A stretch of DNA of 64,000 nt from contig JAYKGV010000059.1 of the NCBI GenBank assembly GCA_035285595.1, forward strand, positions 5,159-69,158, written 5' to 3'. Shown piece by piece: positions 35,844 to 44,091 of the stretch. This DNA comes from VGJW01 sp035285595. Lineage in GTDB: Bacteria; Cyanobacteriota; Sericytochromatia; S15B-MN24; VGJW01. The notes beneath the pieces were generated by a model that was not told the origin of the DNA, did not search any database, and was given only the letters and a program-made list of their open reading frames with translations. Within the stretch, counting starts at the first letter, position 1; every line of letters starts with the position of its first letter. The position numbers and the translations under genes are program-made.

Positions 35844-37563
35844 TTTCGACCTGATTCTGGACCGGACCTGGGCCGGCGGGATTCTCGTTCCCGGAGCACC
35901 GGTGGCTCTGGCCCCGGACGTGTTGGCCGTAGATGCCCAGGGGACGCTGCTCGTGGCCGAGGGCCTCGCTGGCCTGCCTCCCCGCCATCCCGTGCCCAAG
36001 GCGAGCCCGCTCCGCGTGGCGGTGCTGGATTCCGGCTTGTCGCTGCTGACCCTTCAGGAGGCGGGCCGCGCGCTACGTTCCGCGGGTTGGTGGTTGACGG
36101 ATGCGGGAGGAGCTGCTCTGGGGCGTGTGATCTACGAATGTCTGGCCACTCCAGGCATGCTCATCGTAGGCAATCACCCTGGCCTAGGGATAGCCGGGGC
36201 GGCCGGATGCTTGGTGCTTCCGGCCCGACCTGCCGATGCCTTGCTGCTGGATCGGGGTTTGCCGATGACCCTGCCGACACCAGAGGCCTGGCCCATCTGG
36301 CTCGCGGCCGACTCGCCCGAGCCTCCCGATGGAACCGCCTTGGGCCTGAGCCTGTGGGCTCAGGGCGACTCCCCGGCATGGCGAGGACGTGTCGTGCTGC
36401 TGGAAGGTCCAGGTGCAGCGGCATTGCCCCTTGATGATCGACTGCGTTGCACGGCCGTGCTCTTGCGAGCGGGCGCGCTGGCCGCGATCTTTCCGGGCGA
36501 CGGCATCGTGCGTACGGAGCTCGAACTGCTGGGTCGTTCGCCAATTTCGCTGGAGTGGTCCGAGGGTTCGGACCATCTTCAGTCCTTTGCCTGGTCGCAA
36601 TGCCACGATTGGATTCTGCCCCCTGGTCCCGACTCCTCTCCACAGCCCGCCGAGGTACTGGAAGACCTTTCACGCGCGGGCATCCTGCTCGGTGGCCCCG
36701 TCTCCGGCACCTCTGAAATGCTCGCGAGATGGGGCAGGGGGATGCCGCTTCACCTCCCGTGGCAAGAGAGTCCACTTCTGCTCGACCCCGCAAGCCCGCT
36801 TGAGCTCCGGCGCATGGCCGCGACCGGTATGCTGGACGGATGGCTGGGCAGCGGGGGACGGCTCACCACGTCTGACACTCCGCTTCCGGCGGTTCACCCC
36901 GAAACACCATGGCTGGGCACCGAGGCGTGGTCATCGCGACACTCCTGGTTGGTGTCCCCCGGTTGCCTTGCTCGCTGGATGCATAAGCGGTGGCCGACAC
37001 TTCCGCCGGCGTCAGGCCTGCCCGTCACGACCCTTGATGCGTCCGTGGTCGCCCGAAGCGACACGCTGCCCGCGGCCGCTCCCTTGCCCGAAGGCGAACA
37101 TCCCGTGGCTTGGTCGACGGGTGCCACGCTGGCCGGGCTGCAGACCTCTTGCTGGCTTCCTGTCGAGGAAGCCCTGACACGACTTCACGCAGCCCTTGGT
37201 CTGCCGCCGGGGCCGGCCTGCGCCCTCGTGCTTCAAGGAACGGGAAGCCTCGGCTCGGTGCCGGAACCGTGGATCCGTGCCCTGGTGCAGCTGGGTGTGC
37301 GTGTGGTTGTGGCTGAGGCGTGGGACGACGTGTTACCTCTCGCGCTGGCCGAGGCAGGCATCCGGCCCTGGACGAGAGGCGGCACCGCGGAACTGCGGTT
37401 ACGTCGGCCGGAAGGTGGCATGCCCGAGCGGCTCGGCGTTCGAGACCCTCTCGACGACCTCCATCGGGCGATCCTCGAGTCGGGAGGATTGTCCGGGTGG
37501 CTGCGCCTGCATTTGGAAGGACACTCGAGTTGGACCTTACCCGGTACGCACGGGGAGAGCTGA
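35836..37563 (+). CDS. Large hypothetical protein, unrecognised
   Basis: A 575-residue protein rich in Leu, Ala, Gly and Pro, with no recognised domain, no signal peptide and no membrane helices. It has several stretches that look like Rossmann- or TIM-type strands (VRVAVLDSG, LRVAVLDSG-like starts, GLGIAGAAGCLVLPARP, VGVRVVVAEAWDDVLPLALAEAG). The short clause GVRVVVAEAWDD resembles a nucleotide- or sugar-binding strand, but I would not assign a function. ATG 35836 is preferred; a TTG at 35815 is possible. It overlaps the pseudouridine synthase by 8 bp and is likely co-transcribed with it. The cytochrome gene follows 68 bp after its stop. Confidence 0.7.
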   Translation: MRSFDLILDRTWAGGILVPGAPVALAPDVLAVDAQGTLLVAEGLAGLPPRHPVPKASPLRVAVLDSGLSLLTLQEAGRALRSAGWWLTDAGGAALGRVIYECLATPGMLIVGNHPGLGIAGAAGCLVLPARPADALLLDRGLPMTLPTPEAWPIWLAADSPEPPDGTALGLSLWAQGDSPAWRGRVVLLEGPGAAALPLDDRLRCTAVLLRAGALAAIFPGDGIVRTELELLGRSPISLEWSEGSDHLQSFAWSQCHDWILPPGPDSSPQPAEVLEDLSRAGILLGGPVSGTSEMLARWGRGMPLHLPWQESPLLLDPASPLELRRMAATGMLDGWLGSGGRLTTSDTPLPAVHPETPWLGTEAWSSRHSWLVSPGCLARWMHKRWPTLPPASGLPVTTLDASVVARSDTLPAAAPLPEGEHPVAWSTGATLAGLQTSCWLPVEEALTRLHAALGLPPGPACALVLQGTGSLGSVPEPWIRALVQLGVRVVVAEAWDDVLPLALAEAGIRPWTRGGTAELRLRRPEGGMPERLGVRDPLDDLHRAILESGGLSGWLRLHLEGHSSWTLPGTHGES

Positions 37564-37631
37564 CCCCCCTGGCCGCCTGCCTTGGTGTACAATCCCAATC
37601 AGTGATTCCCCTCTTGCAGGAGCCAAGCCCC

Positions 37632-38000
37632 ATGCGCCACATTCTAGCCGCCAGCGGCCTCGTTGCCTCGCTGGCCGCCGCCTTTGCCCTGACTGTCCAG
37701 CCGGCTGATGCCGCGGGTGGCAATGTCGCCAACGGCAAGAAGGTCTTCCAGGCCAACTGCGCCACCTGCCACGGCACCGAGGCCACCAAGAAGCCCGTAC
37801 TGCCTAACGCGGCCAACTTCTGGAAAGGTGAGTTCAAGCGGACCAAAGGAATCCCGGCGAACGTGGCCAAGATCGTCGAAAAGGGCGGAGCTGGCTACGG
37901 TGGCGGAGCCTCAGCCCAGATGCCTGCATGGGGCTTTCTGAAGGCCGAGGACCGGAAGGACGTCGTCGCCTACGTCTTGTCCTTCAAGAAGAAGAAGTAG
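37632..38000 (+). CDS. Small monoheme cytochrome c, class I
   Basis: A 122-residue exported c-type cytochrome. A signal peptide (hydrophobic core about 6-22, cleavage near ADA-AGG) is followed by the heme-binding CATCH at residues 43-47 and a likely axial Met in AQMPAWG near residue 97. The chain ends in a Lys run. AGGAG lies nine bases before ATG 37632, and a TACAAT box sits about 45 bp upstream. Such cytochromes transfer electrons between respiratory complexes in the periplasm. The partner is not in the window. A terminator follows and the gene is convergent with the WYL protein. Confidence 0.92.
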   Translation: MRHILAASGLVASLAAAFALTVQPADAAGGNVANGKKVFQANCATCHGTEATKKPVLPNAANFWKGEFKRTKGIPANVAKIVEKGGAGYGGGASAQMPAWGFLKAEDRKDVVAYVLSFKKKK

Positions 38001-38013
38001 CTCGCAGATCAGA

Positions 38014-38045
38014 AGGGCTCCCTGCCTTCCGGTGGGGAGCCCTTG
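38014..38045 (+). terminator. Terminator hairpin after cytochrome c
   Basis: A perfect 10-bp stem, AAGGGCTCCC (38014-38023) with GGGAGCCCTT (38036-38045), starts 13 bases after the cytochrome stop. The T run is short. It probably serves both the cytochrome gene and the convergent WYL gene. Confidence 0.7.
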
Positions 38046-38081
38046 GTCTTGGTAGCCTGTCTACGAGAGCGAGGGTTTCAG

Positions 38082-38648
38082 TCAGCTGGCGTCGTCGGCG
38101 AAGAATTCGTCGATCCGGAAGGAATCCGGCTTGTCGAACGTCCGATCCGTCACAGCCAGACTCTTGATTCGGTCCACTCTGAACACGCTTCGCTCACCTC
38201 GCTCATGGGCATAGGCAACGACCCAGTACAGGTCACCCACCTGCTTGATGCCGTAAGGATCGAGGTGCACCTTGCCGACATCCTCGCTCGCCATCGAGTA
38301 ATAGTCGACCGCAACGGTCCTGCCTGCCGAGATGGCATCCATCAGAACCGGCAACGTCCGTTCGATGGCATACATCGGGCCCGGGAAGTCATCCTCGTCA
38401 TCCTGGGAAGGACGACCGCCCTCGTCCCAGTGGCTGACGAGGATTTCTTCGATGATCTCGCCAGTGATGCGCTGCAGCTCCTGCGGCACCACCCCGGCGA
38501 GTTTGTCGATCAAAGCAGGTATCAGGCGCTCCTGTGAGCGACCGTTGATCTCGATGGTCTCGACCATCTCTCCCAGCAGCCGCACGCCAATCAGAAGAAT
38601 CACGGCCTCGTCGAGGTTAAGGCGCAGCGGGGACGGGGCGTCACTCAT
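38082..38648 (-). CDS. WYL-domain protein without N-terminal helix-turn-helix
   Basis: A protein of about 188 residues. The C-terminal half matches a WYL domain, with VAVDYYSMASEDVGKVHLDP, LYWVVAYAHERGE and VFRVDRIKSL. WYL regulators normally begin with a winged helix-turn-helix. Here the N-terminal part (LRLNLDEAVILLIGVRLLGEM and following helices) corresponds to the middle region only, so DNA binding is doubtful and it may be a ligand- or nucleic-acid-sensing accessory protein. ATG 38648 is used; in-frame ATGs at 38657 and 38684 are alternatives. It is convergent with cytochrome c and separated from the giant peptidase gene by about 67 bp, in the opposite orientation to the cytochrome. Confidence 0.78.
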   Translation of the reverse strand: MSDAPSPLRLNLDEAVILLIGVRLLGEMVETIEINGRSQERLIPALIDKLAGVVPQELQRITGEIIEEILVSHWDEGGRPSQDDEDDFPGPMYAIERTLPVLMDAISAGRTVAVDYYSMASEDVGKVHLDPYGIKQVGDLYWVVAYAHERGERSVFRVDRIKSLAVTDRTFDKPDSFRIDEFFADDAS

Positions 38649-38715
38649 TCCGGGCATCGTAACGAGCCGGGGAGCCCGCGTCAATCAGGATGTGACACCG
38701 TACCACGAGGAACAC

Positions 38716-41700
38716 TCAAAAGAAGGTTCCGATCTCGAAGTAACCGCGCAGCCCCTGGCCGCCCGCGACAGGCAGCGCCGTCCCAAGGCGCCATTCGAAG
38801 GGCAGGTAGGCGATTTGGCTCTGGAGACGCAGTTCGGCACCGATTCCGGCCAGGATGGATCCCCCGAGCTCACGCTCGGATCGGTGCCAGCCTGCGTCGG
38901 CGAAACAGACGCCGGCCAGCCGGTTTGCATACAGCGGCCAAGGCCCCCAACCCACCTGCAATTCCTCCAGGGGCAATCGCCACTCCACGTGCCCACCGAC
39001 CACCCGGGCTGCGGCCTCGGGGGCATGACTGCGCACGGGCAGCATCCGGATCCCCCCGAGGGCCCGGACGTCGACATTATCGATGAGCGAGCTGCCACCA
39101 TATCCGCCGATCACCAGCTGACCAGCCTCGACACCCTCGGTCATCGCCGCAAGGCCCCGCAAGGCCAAGACATGATGGGGCCATGGCAGGGGCAAGAACA
39201 GCCGACCTTCGACTCCCATTCGCAGGAAGCGACTGACAGAACCCCACATCGGGTCGGACATGGCGAGCTCCGCTACGGCCAACCGGCCTCCCTCAGGGGA
39301 CACCGATCGCAGGAAACGCCACGTGTTCCCGTATTGATAACGCAAGGTCAAGGTCGACGTTTGACCCGGAGCAGGCAGGCCAAGCGCGGGGTCCACGAGC
39401 CCGGCCCTTCCCGGCAGCACCTGGCTGCGCGCGCTGTCGAACGCCACCGTCGCGTAGCCACCGTCAATGCGCAGTGTACTGATCAGGCGGCTGGGCAATC
39501 CGGGCATCGTAAGCGATACTCCGACGCGGTCCTCACGACGCGCCCCCTCCGTCGTCCCGGGATACAGCCTCGTTCCGGTGGAAGCCCAGACACCGATGGT
39601 AGGCGGCAGGCCATCATAGGTCCACGACAATCCTGCGAAGGGCCGTCCGGACTGAATTCCAGCTCCGAGGGACAAACTGAGAGCGTGTTGCAGCAGGGCA
39701 TCGCTTCCCAGCAAGGTCATCCCGGCCCCCCACCCCTGTTCGTCGGCAGGTCCCAGGATGCCCACCCAAGCCTTGGGCAGGAGGGAATCCAGGGGCGAGT
39801 AGGACCACAAGCGTGGAGCCGGCGCCGGCGCGGCCGGGAGTTCGAGGTCACGCAGCACATGGTCGGCCAGCAGTCGGGCTGCCTCGCCACCCGGCAAGGG
39901 CACGAAGTCGCCCTCACCGTCCGAAGGGACGAGAGGCTCTGGCCGGGCGCGCCGCCAATTGGCGGGTTCGATCGACATGGTGGCGATGTCGTGGCCCGTG
40001 GCACCGTAGGTCACATAGGCCAAAGTCCTGCCGTCGGGTGAAACGGCCGGTTCGAAGGCTCCCCCGAGCATATGGGTGACCTGCCGGATGGCGGCGGCCC
40101 CGGGCTCCATCGCATACACGTTCCAGACGCCACTGCGGTCGGATGCAAAGTACAAGGTGCCGTCGGGACCCATTGCCGGATCGATCTCGACGGCTTGGTC
40201 CCGAGTCACGGCCTGCCAGACACCACGTTCGGGCTCCAACGTCCAGAGGTCCCGCCCACCAGCCACCGACAGCGACATCACGAGACGCCTACCCTTACCG
40301 TCCCACGCCAACCCCTCGGCCTGCTCCGCGCCGACCGGAAGCTCATGCCACCCCAGCAAACTTCCTCCGGCATCCATGCGTACCAGTGCCGGTCGTCCTT
40401 GACGTGTCGCCACACCTACCAGCTCCCCCGAAGGCAGCGGCAGGACATCCGTGACCCTGAGCCCCACGGTCAGGCGCCGGGTCGTCCCATCATCAATCCT
40501 GGTTACAAGGACATCATTGTAGTTCTGGAATCCGTCCAAGGGCAGCATGCCCACGTGGTAGAGCCTCTTGCCGTCGGTCGTGGGACGAAGAGCCGTGAAA
40601 GGAGTTTTGTTGAACGAGGTCAGAGCATCGGGCCAACCTTGCCCGCCTCTGACCGCCGCAAAGCCGTGGCCATCCCAGTCGTGCCACCCCAGCGTGCCGT
40701 CGGGCAGGAAGAATGGGTGCCGCTGATGGCCCCCCTTCGTCGTCACGGGGCTGATTCCGGTGAAGGGTCCCTGCTCCAGCAACTGCCTTCGTTGGCGTTC
40801 GGCTCTTCGCAGGGCATCCGTCCGCCAGGCTTCCCACGCCTCGGTCAGCGTGCTACCCGTGACCTTGCGGAACACCTCATCGATCCCCCACCAGGGTTCG
40901 GAGCCATAGGCCTCGGCCAGCTTGCGCGGAAAATCCGGGCCCCAGCGCAGCACACCCCATTCCATGAACATCGTTCCAAAGGCGTAGACCCCGCTGCCGC
41001 CGGGCCAGTGGGCGACATGGTAGCCCCCGATGCGATCGAGGCCCGGCAGATCTCCGGCAAGTGCCGCCATCCGTGCCATCATGTCGTACTCTGCCGTCCG
41101 GCCCCTTCCTCCAGGGGTGAAGGCCGTCTCCCCGAGTACGGCCATCCCCTCGATCAGGCCGAAAGGCAATGCCAATGCAAAGTTGGGGAACAGCGCGCGC
41201 CCGAGAATCCTGTCGGCAAGAGCCACCAGTCCCCCGGTCGTCTCGAAGTGCAGAAGATGCGTATACTCATGCGTGAAAAGCGCCTCGAACCACGCTTCGT
41301 CGCGGGCAAACTCGCGCACCTCGGGGCCGGGCGGCGTCAGATAGAGATAGACGGCATTGTTGGGCAAAGCCAGAGCGAATCCATTGGCAGTATCTTCGTG
41401 GTCCAGCAGCACGACCTGCGTAGGTCTTTTCGGTGCGTGCCCCAGCCAGGCCACAAGGCGACCATGCACCCGCTCGGCAACTTGTGCAGCCTTGAGCGCA
41501 CGCTCACGCTCGATGGCGGGGTGGTGGATCCTGAAATGTTCGGTGGCGAGCGTCTGCCAGTCCTGTGCCGGATCGAACAGCGTGGCCGAACGAACCGGGG
41601 CGGCACGGAGCCACACTCCCAGGACCAGCATCATGCATACGGCCAAGAGGGGACGCGAGAGCCGGGCTTCCGCAGTCGACCTCTTGACCGCCGGTTCCAC

Positions 41701-41721
41701 ATCCCCCGGAGCCATCGACAT
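38716..41721 (-). CDS. Large exported protein: zinc peptidase, propeller and barrel (paralogue of the one at 11734-15042)
   Basis: About 1001 residues. A signal-type hydrophobic segment (RPLLAVCMMLVLGVWL) precedes a gluzincin-like peptidase with HEYTH at about 151-155 (from ATG 41721) and Glu of FGLIEGMAVLGE near 191. The middle has PD40/TolB-like blades (GPDGTLYFASDRSGVWNVYA, VSPDGRTLAYVTYG). The last third is an Omp85-like strand pattern, ending RGYFEIGTFF. The overall order and the opening sequences (DWQTLATEHFRIHHPA compared with EWRTLTTAHFWVHYPA) make it a clear paralogue of the gene at 11734. The start is uncertain: ATGs at 41784, 41733 and 41721 are possible. Outer-membrane protease function is inferred. 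Confidence 0.8.
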   Translation of the reverse strand: MSMAPGDVEPAVKRSTAEARLSRPLLAVCMMLVLGVWLRAAPVRSATLFDPAQDWQTLATEHFRIHHPAIERERALKAAQVAERVHGRLVAWLGHAPKRPTQVVLLDHEDTANGFALALPNNAVYLYLTPPGPEVREFARDEAWFEALFTHEYTHLLHFETTGGLVALADRILGRALFPNFALALPFGLIEGMAVLGETAFTPGGRGRTAEYDMMARMAALAGDLPGLDRIGGYHVAHWPGGSGVYAFGTMFMEWGVLRWGPDFPRKLAEAYGSEPWWGIDEVFRKVTGSTLTEAWEAWRTDALRRAERQRRQLLEQGPFTGISPVTTKGGHQRHPFFLPDGTLGWHDWDGHGFAAVRGGQGWPDALTSFNKTPFTALRPTTDGKRLYHVGMLPLDGFQNYNDVLVTRIDDGTTRRLTVGLRVTDVLPLPSGELVGVATRQGRPALVRMDAGGSLLGWHELPVGAEQAEGLAWDGKGRRLVMSLSVAGGRDLWTLEPERGVWQAVTRDQAVEIDPAMGPDGTLYFASDRSGVWNVYAMEPGAAAIRQVTHMLGGAFEPAVSPDGRTLAYVTYGATGHDIATMSIEPANWRRARPEPLVPSDGEGDFVPLPGGEAARLLADHVLRDLELPAAPAPAPRLWSYSPLDSLLPKAWVGILGPADEQGWGAGMTLLGSDALLQHALSLSLGAGIQSGRPFAGLSWTYDGLPPTIGVWASTGTRLYPGTTEGARREDRVGVSLTMPGLPSRLISTLRIDGGYATVAFDSARSQVLPGRAGLVDPALGLPAPGQTSTLTLRYQYGNTWRFLRSVSPEGGRLAVAELAMSDPMWGSVSRFLRMGVEGRLFLPLPWPHHVLALRGLAAMTEGVEAGQLVIGGYGGSSLIDNVDVRALGGIRMLPVRSHAPEAAARVVGGHVEWRLPLEELQVGWGPWPLYANRLAGVCFADAGWHRSERELGGSILAGIGAELRLQSQIAYLPFEWRLGTALPVAGGQGLRGYFEIGTFF

Positions 41722-41773
41722 TCTGCATGACATGGCACATCGCAAGTCGGGACCTGTCCACTCGAGGGACAAC

Positions 41774-41803
41774 CTTAACCTCATTTTCCGTCCCGGTTTA
41801 CCG
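41774..41803 (+). promoter_or_regulatory. Weak phased repeat (Pho-box-like)
   Basis: CTTAACCT (41774-41781) and GTTTACCG (41796-41803) are exactly 22 bp apart; the middle unit (TTTCCGTC) is degenerate. It is similar in form to the repeats at 6727, 6798 and 31872 but weaker. It lies 66 bp before ATG 41869 and between divergent genes. Confidence 0.25.
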
Positions 41804-41868
41804 GTAGTCGCCCTGGCATGGCCGATAGTTCCCCTGTCCCCTGGTTTTCTTTGCTCGAGGGCCCCTGC

Positions 41869-44091
41869 ATGATTTCAGGAACACCCGGCGGCTCGCCCAA
41901 CCCCTACTACGGGGCCAACCGGACCGTCGCCGCGCAGGCTCCCGCGGCAGCACCCCCGAGTGCTCCCCAGTCCACTCCGACACAAGCGCCGCCCGCGGTA
42001 GCCCCGCAAGGAGCCGGTGAGGTCTTCGCCAGTCTGGTCAACGTCGTGGTCTCGTTCTTCCGCGGGATCTTCAACTGGCTTGCAGGATTGTTCGGCGGGC
42101 CCGCAAATCCACCTGCCCAACCGACCCAGCCCGGACAACCGACCCAGCCGGGTCAGCCTGCCGCTCCCCCGCTCACCCAGGAGGAGCAGGCCCTCGCGTC
42201 CCAGTACAAGTTGTGGCCCAGTCGGGAAAATATCCTTGCCTTCAAGGCAGAGGTCGCATCCTACCAACAGCAGCAAGTGATTGGACCTGGCTCAGGTAGC
42301 CCGGAGGTCCTCCGGGACCTGCAGGGCGCCTTGGCCAAGCTGGGTTACCCGTTGCAGGCGACCGGCCAGTTCGACGCGGCTACGGCTGACGCCGTCATGC
42401 GCTTCAAGCGTGACAACGGCCTGCACCAGAACTACCGCAGCGCGGACGGCCAGTGGGCCATCAACGAGTACGTCCAGCCTGCCACGATGCAGGCGATCCT
42501 GAGCAGGCTCCAAGGGGTGGCCCAGCCCCAGCCGGCACCTCAACCCAGCCCACTTCCCCAGCCGGTCCCACAGCCTGCACCGCAGCCGACGCAACCTCCC
42601 GTGACACCCGGAGCGACGGACTGGCAGGCGGTGGCCAAGCAGTATGGCCTCCTTGCAACCTCAGAAAACGTCGAGGCCTTCCTGACAGAGGTCAAGAGCT
42701 ACGAAGCAGGCGGAGCCCTGGGTCCCGGGACCAGCCAGAATCAGGCCGTCGCCGACCTTCAGGCTGGCCTGCGCCGCCTGGGCTTCCCTGCCCCCGACAC
42801 CAAAGTGTGGGATGACGCCACCGGCCAGGCTGTCATTGCCTACAAGAAGGCACGCGGCATCCATCAGACCTACAAGGCAGCTGATGGACAGTGGGCCATC
42901 AACGAATATGCCGATCCCAATACACTCGCACGACTGTTGCGTGAACTCTCCAGCCAGGTAACCCCGACGGCACCCGCACCTCCCGCACCGGCTGCGCCCG
43001 TGGCCACCGCACCGGCCGCCCCCACAACGCCGGCACCGACGAGTCCGGGTGTGTCCGACTGGCAGGCCGTGGCAAGACAGTATGGTCTGCTGGCCACCGT
43101 AGAAAACGTCCAGGCGTTCCTGACCGAGGTCAAGGGCTATGAAGCCGAGGGCACCCTTGGTCCTGGCACGGGCAACGCGGACGGCGTGCGGGACCTGCAG
43201 ACTGCCCTCACGCGCCTCGGCTACCCCGTGACGGTGACCGGACAGTTCGACGGGGCCACCATCCAGGCGGTCATCGCCTTCAAGCGTGCGGAAGGCCTCC
43301 GCCAGACCTACAAGGCAGCCGACGGACAGTGGGCCATCAATGAATATGCCAGCCCCATGGTGCTGCAGCGTCTCATCCAGAAGCTGCAAGCAGCTCCACA
43401 GCCCCAGCCTGTCGCACCCCAGCCGGCACAGCTGCAAGCGCCCTCGGCTCCCCCTAACCATCCCATGGTGCCGGTTGCCGTGGGGAATGATGCACCTGTG
43501 AGCGCCGCGCCTGCCGCTCCCGCCCCGCCGACGGCTCCCGCCCTGCCGACCGCGCCCGTGCAACCGGCCGCACCGCTGCCCCCAGCTCAGCACCCCATGG
43601 TTCCTGTGGCGGACTCCGGCATGTCGAGTCCGACGCAGCCTACCTCGCCGGGTCAGATGGCCGGCCCTCAGGCCCCCGTCGTCCCGACCATTCCTGTGAC
43701 ACCTGCCCAGCCAGCGAATCCGGTCGTCCCCGGGCTCGATCCAAGGCAGCAAGCCTTGGCCACCCAGTTTGGCCTGCTGGCGTCACCAGCGAATGTCGCG
43801 GCTTTCGAGGCAGAGATCCGGACCTATACCCAAGACGGCACGCTCGGGCCCGGCTCACCCCAGACCGACGCCATCCGCGACCTACAAGCCGCCCTTGGCA
43901 GGCTCGGTTACCAGATCACACCCTCTGGCCAATATGATGGTGCCACGGCTCAAGCCGTCATCGCCTTCAAGCAAGCCAACGGCATCCGCCAAACGTACAT
44001 GGCGGCCAATGGCCAACCTGCGGTCAACGAATATGCCGATCGTCGCACCCTCGAGGTCGTGATGCAAAAGTTGCAGGCTACCCTCAGGTAA
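41869..44091 (+). CDS. Four-repeat peptidoglycan-binding-like protein
   Basis: A 740-residue protein with four copies of a domain of about 105 residues (about 109-214, 255-360, 400-505, 629-735), joined by Pro/Ala/Gln-rich linkers. Each copy has an N-terminal helix (AVAKQYGLLATSENVEAFLT), then a PG_binding_1-like core (VRDLQTALTRLGYPV, then ATGQFD and AVIAFKRAEGL), and ends with ADGQWAINEYA. That last motif is not part of the standard peptidoglycan-binding domain as I know it. A hydrophobic segment (about 52-75, NVVVSFFRGIFNWLAGLFGG) is internal and there is no cleavable signal peptide. ATG 41869 has GAGGG eight bases upstream. It is convergent with the CCA-type gene, overlapping by 8 bp. A wall-bound scaffold is inferred. 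Confidence 0.82.
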   Translation: MISGTPGGSPNPYYGANRTVAAQAPAAAPPSAPQSTPTQAPPAVAPQGAGEVFASLVNVVVSFFRGIFNWLAGLFGGPANPPAQPTQPGQPTQPGQPAAPPLTQEEQALASQYKLWPSRENILAFKAEVASYQQQQVIGPGSGSPEVLRDLQGALAKLGYPLQATGQFDAATADAVMRFKRDNGLHQNYRSADGQWAINEYVQPATMQAILSRLQGVAQPQPAPQPSPLPQPVPQPAPQPTQPPVTPGATDWQAVAKQYGLLATSENVEAFLTEVKSYEAGGALGPGTSQNQAVADLQAGLRRLGFPAPDTKVWDDATGQAVIAYKKARGIHQTYKAADGQWAINEYADPNTLARLLRELSSQVTPTAPAPPAPAAPVATAPAAPTTPAPTSPGVSDWQAVARQYGLLATVENVQAFLTEVKGYEAEGTLGPGTGNADGVRDLQTALTRLGYPVTVTGQFDGATIQAVIAFKRAEGLRQTYKAADGQWAINEYASPMVLQRLIQKLQAAPQPQPVAPQPAQLQAPSAPPNHPMVPVAVGNDAPVSAAPAAPAPPTAPALPTAPVQPAAPLPPAQHPMVPVADSGMSSPTQPTSPGQMAGPQAPVVPTIPVTPAQPANPVVPGLDPRQQALATQFGLLASPANVAAFEAEIRTYTQDGTLGPGSPQTDAIRDLQAALGRLGYQITPSGQYDGATAQAVIAFKQANGIRQTYMAANGQPAVNEYADRRTLEVVMQKLQATLR
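42193..44073 (+). repeat. Four tandem-domain coding repeats
   Basis: Approximate copies: 42193-42510, 42631-42948, 43066-43383 and 43753-44073. They are similar at the protein level and in several base stretches, notably around the GQWAINEYA-coding segment of copies 1-3 (GQPAVNEYA in copy 4). Linkers vary from about 40 to 124 residues. Confidence 0.85.

Noticed and set aside
38332..40041. Long plus-strand frame inside the giant peptidase gene
   Set aside because: Antisense shadow of a gene with zinc, propeller and barrel features.
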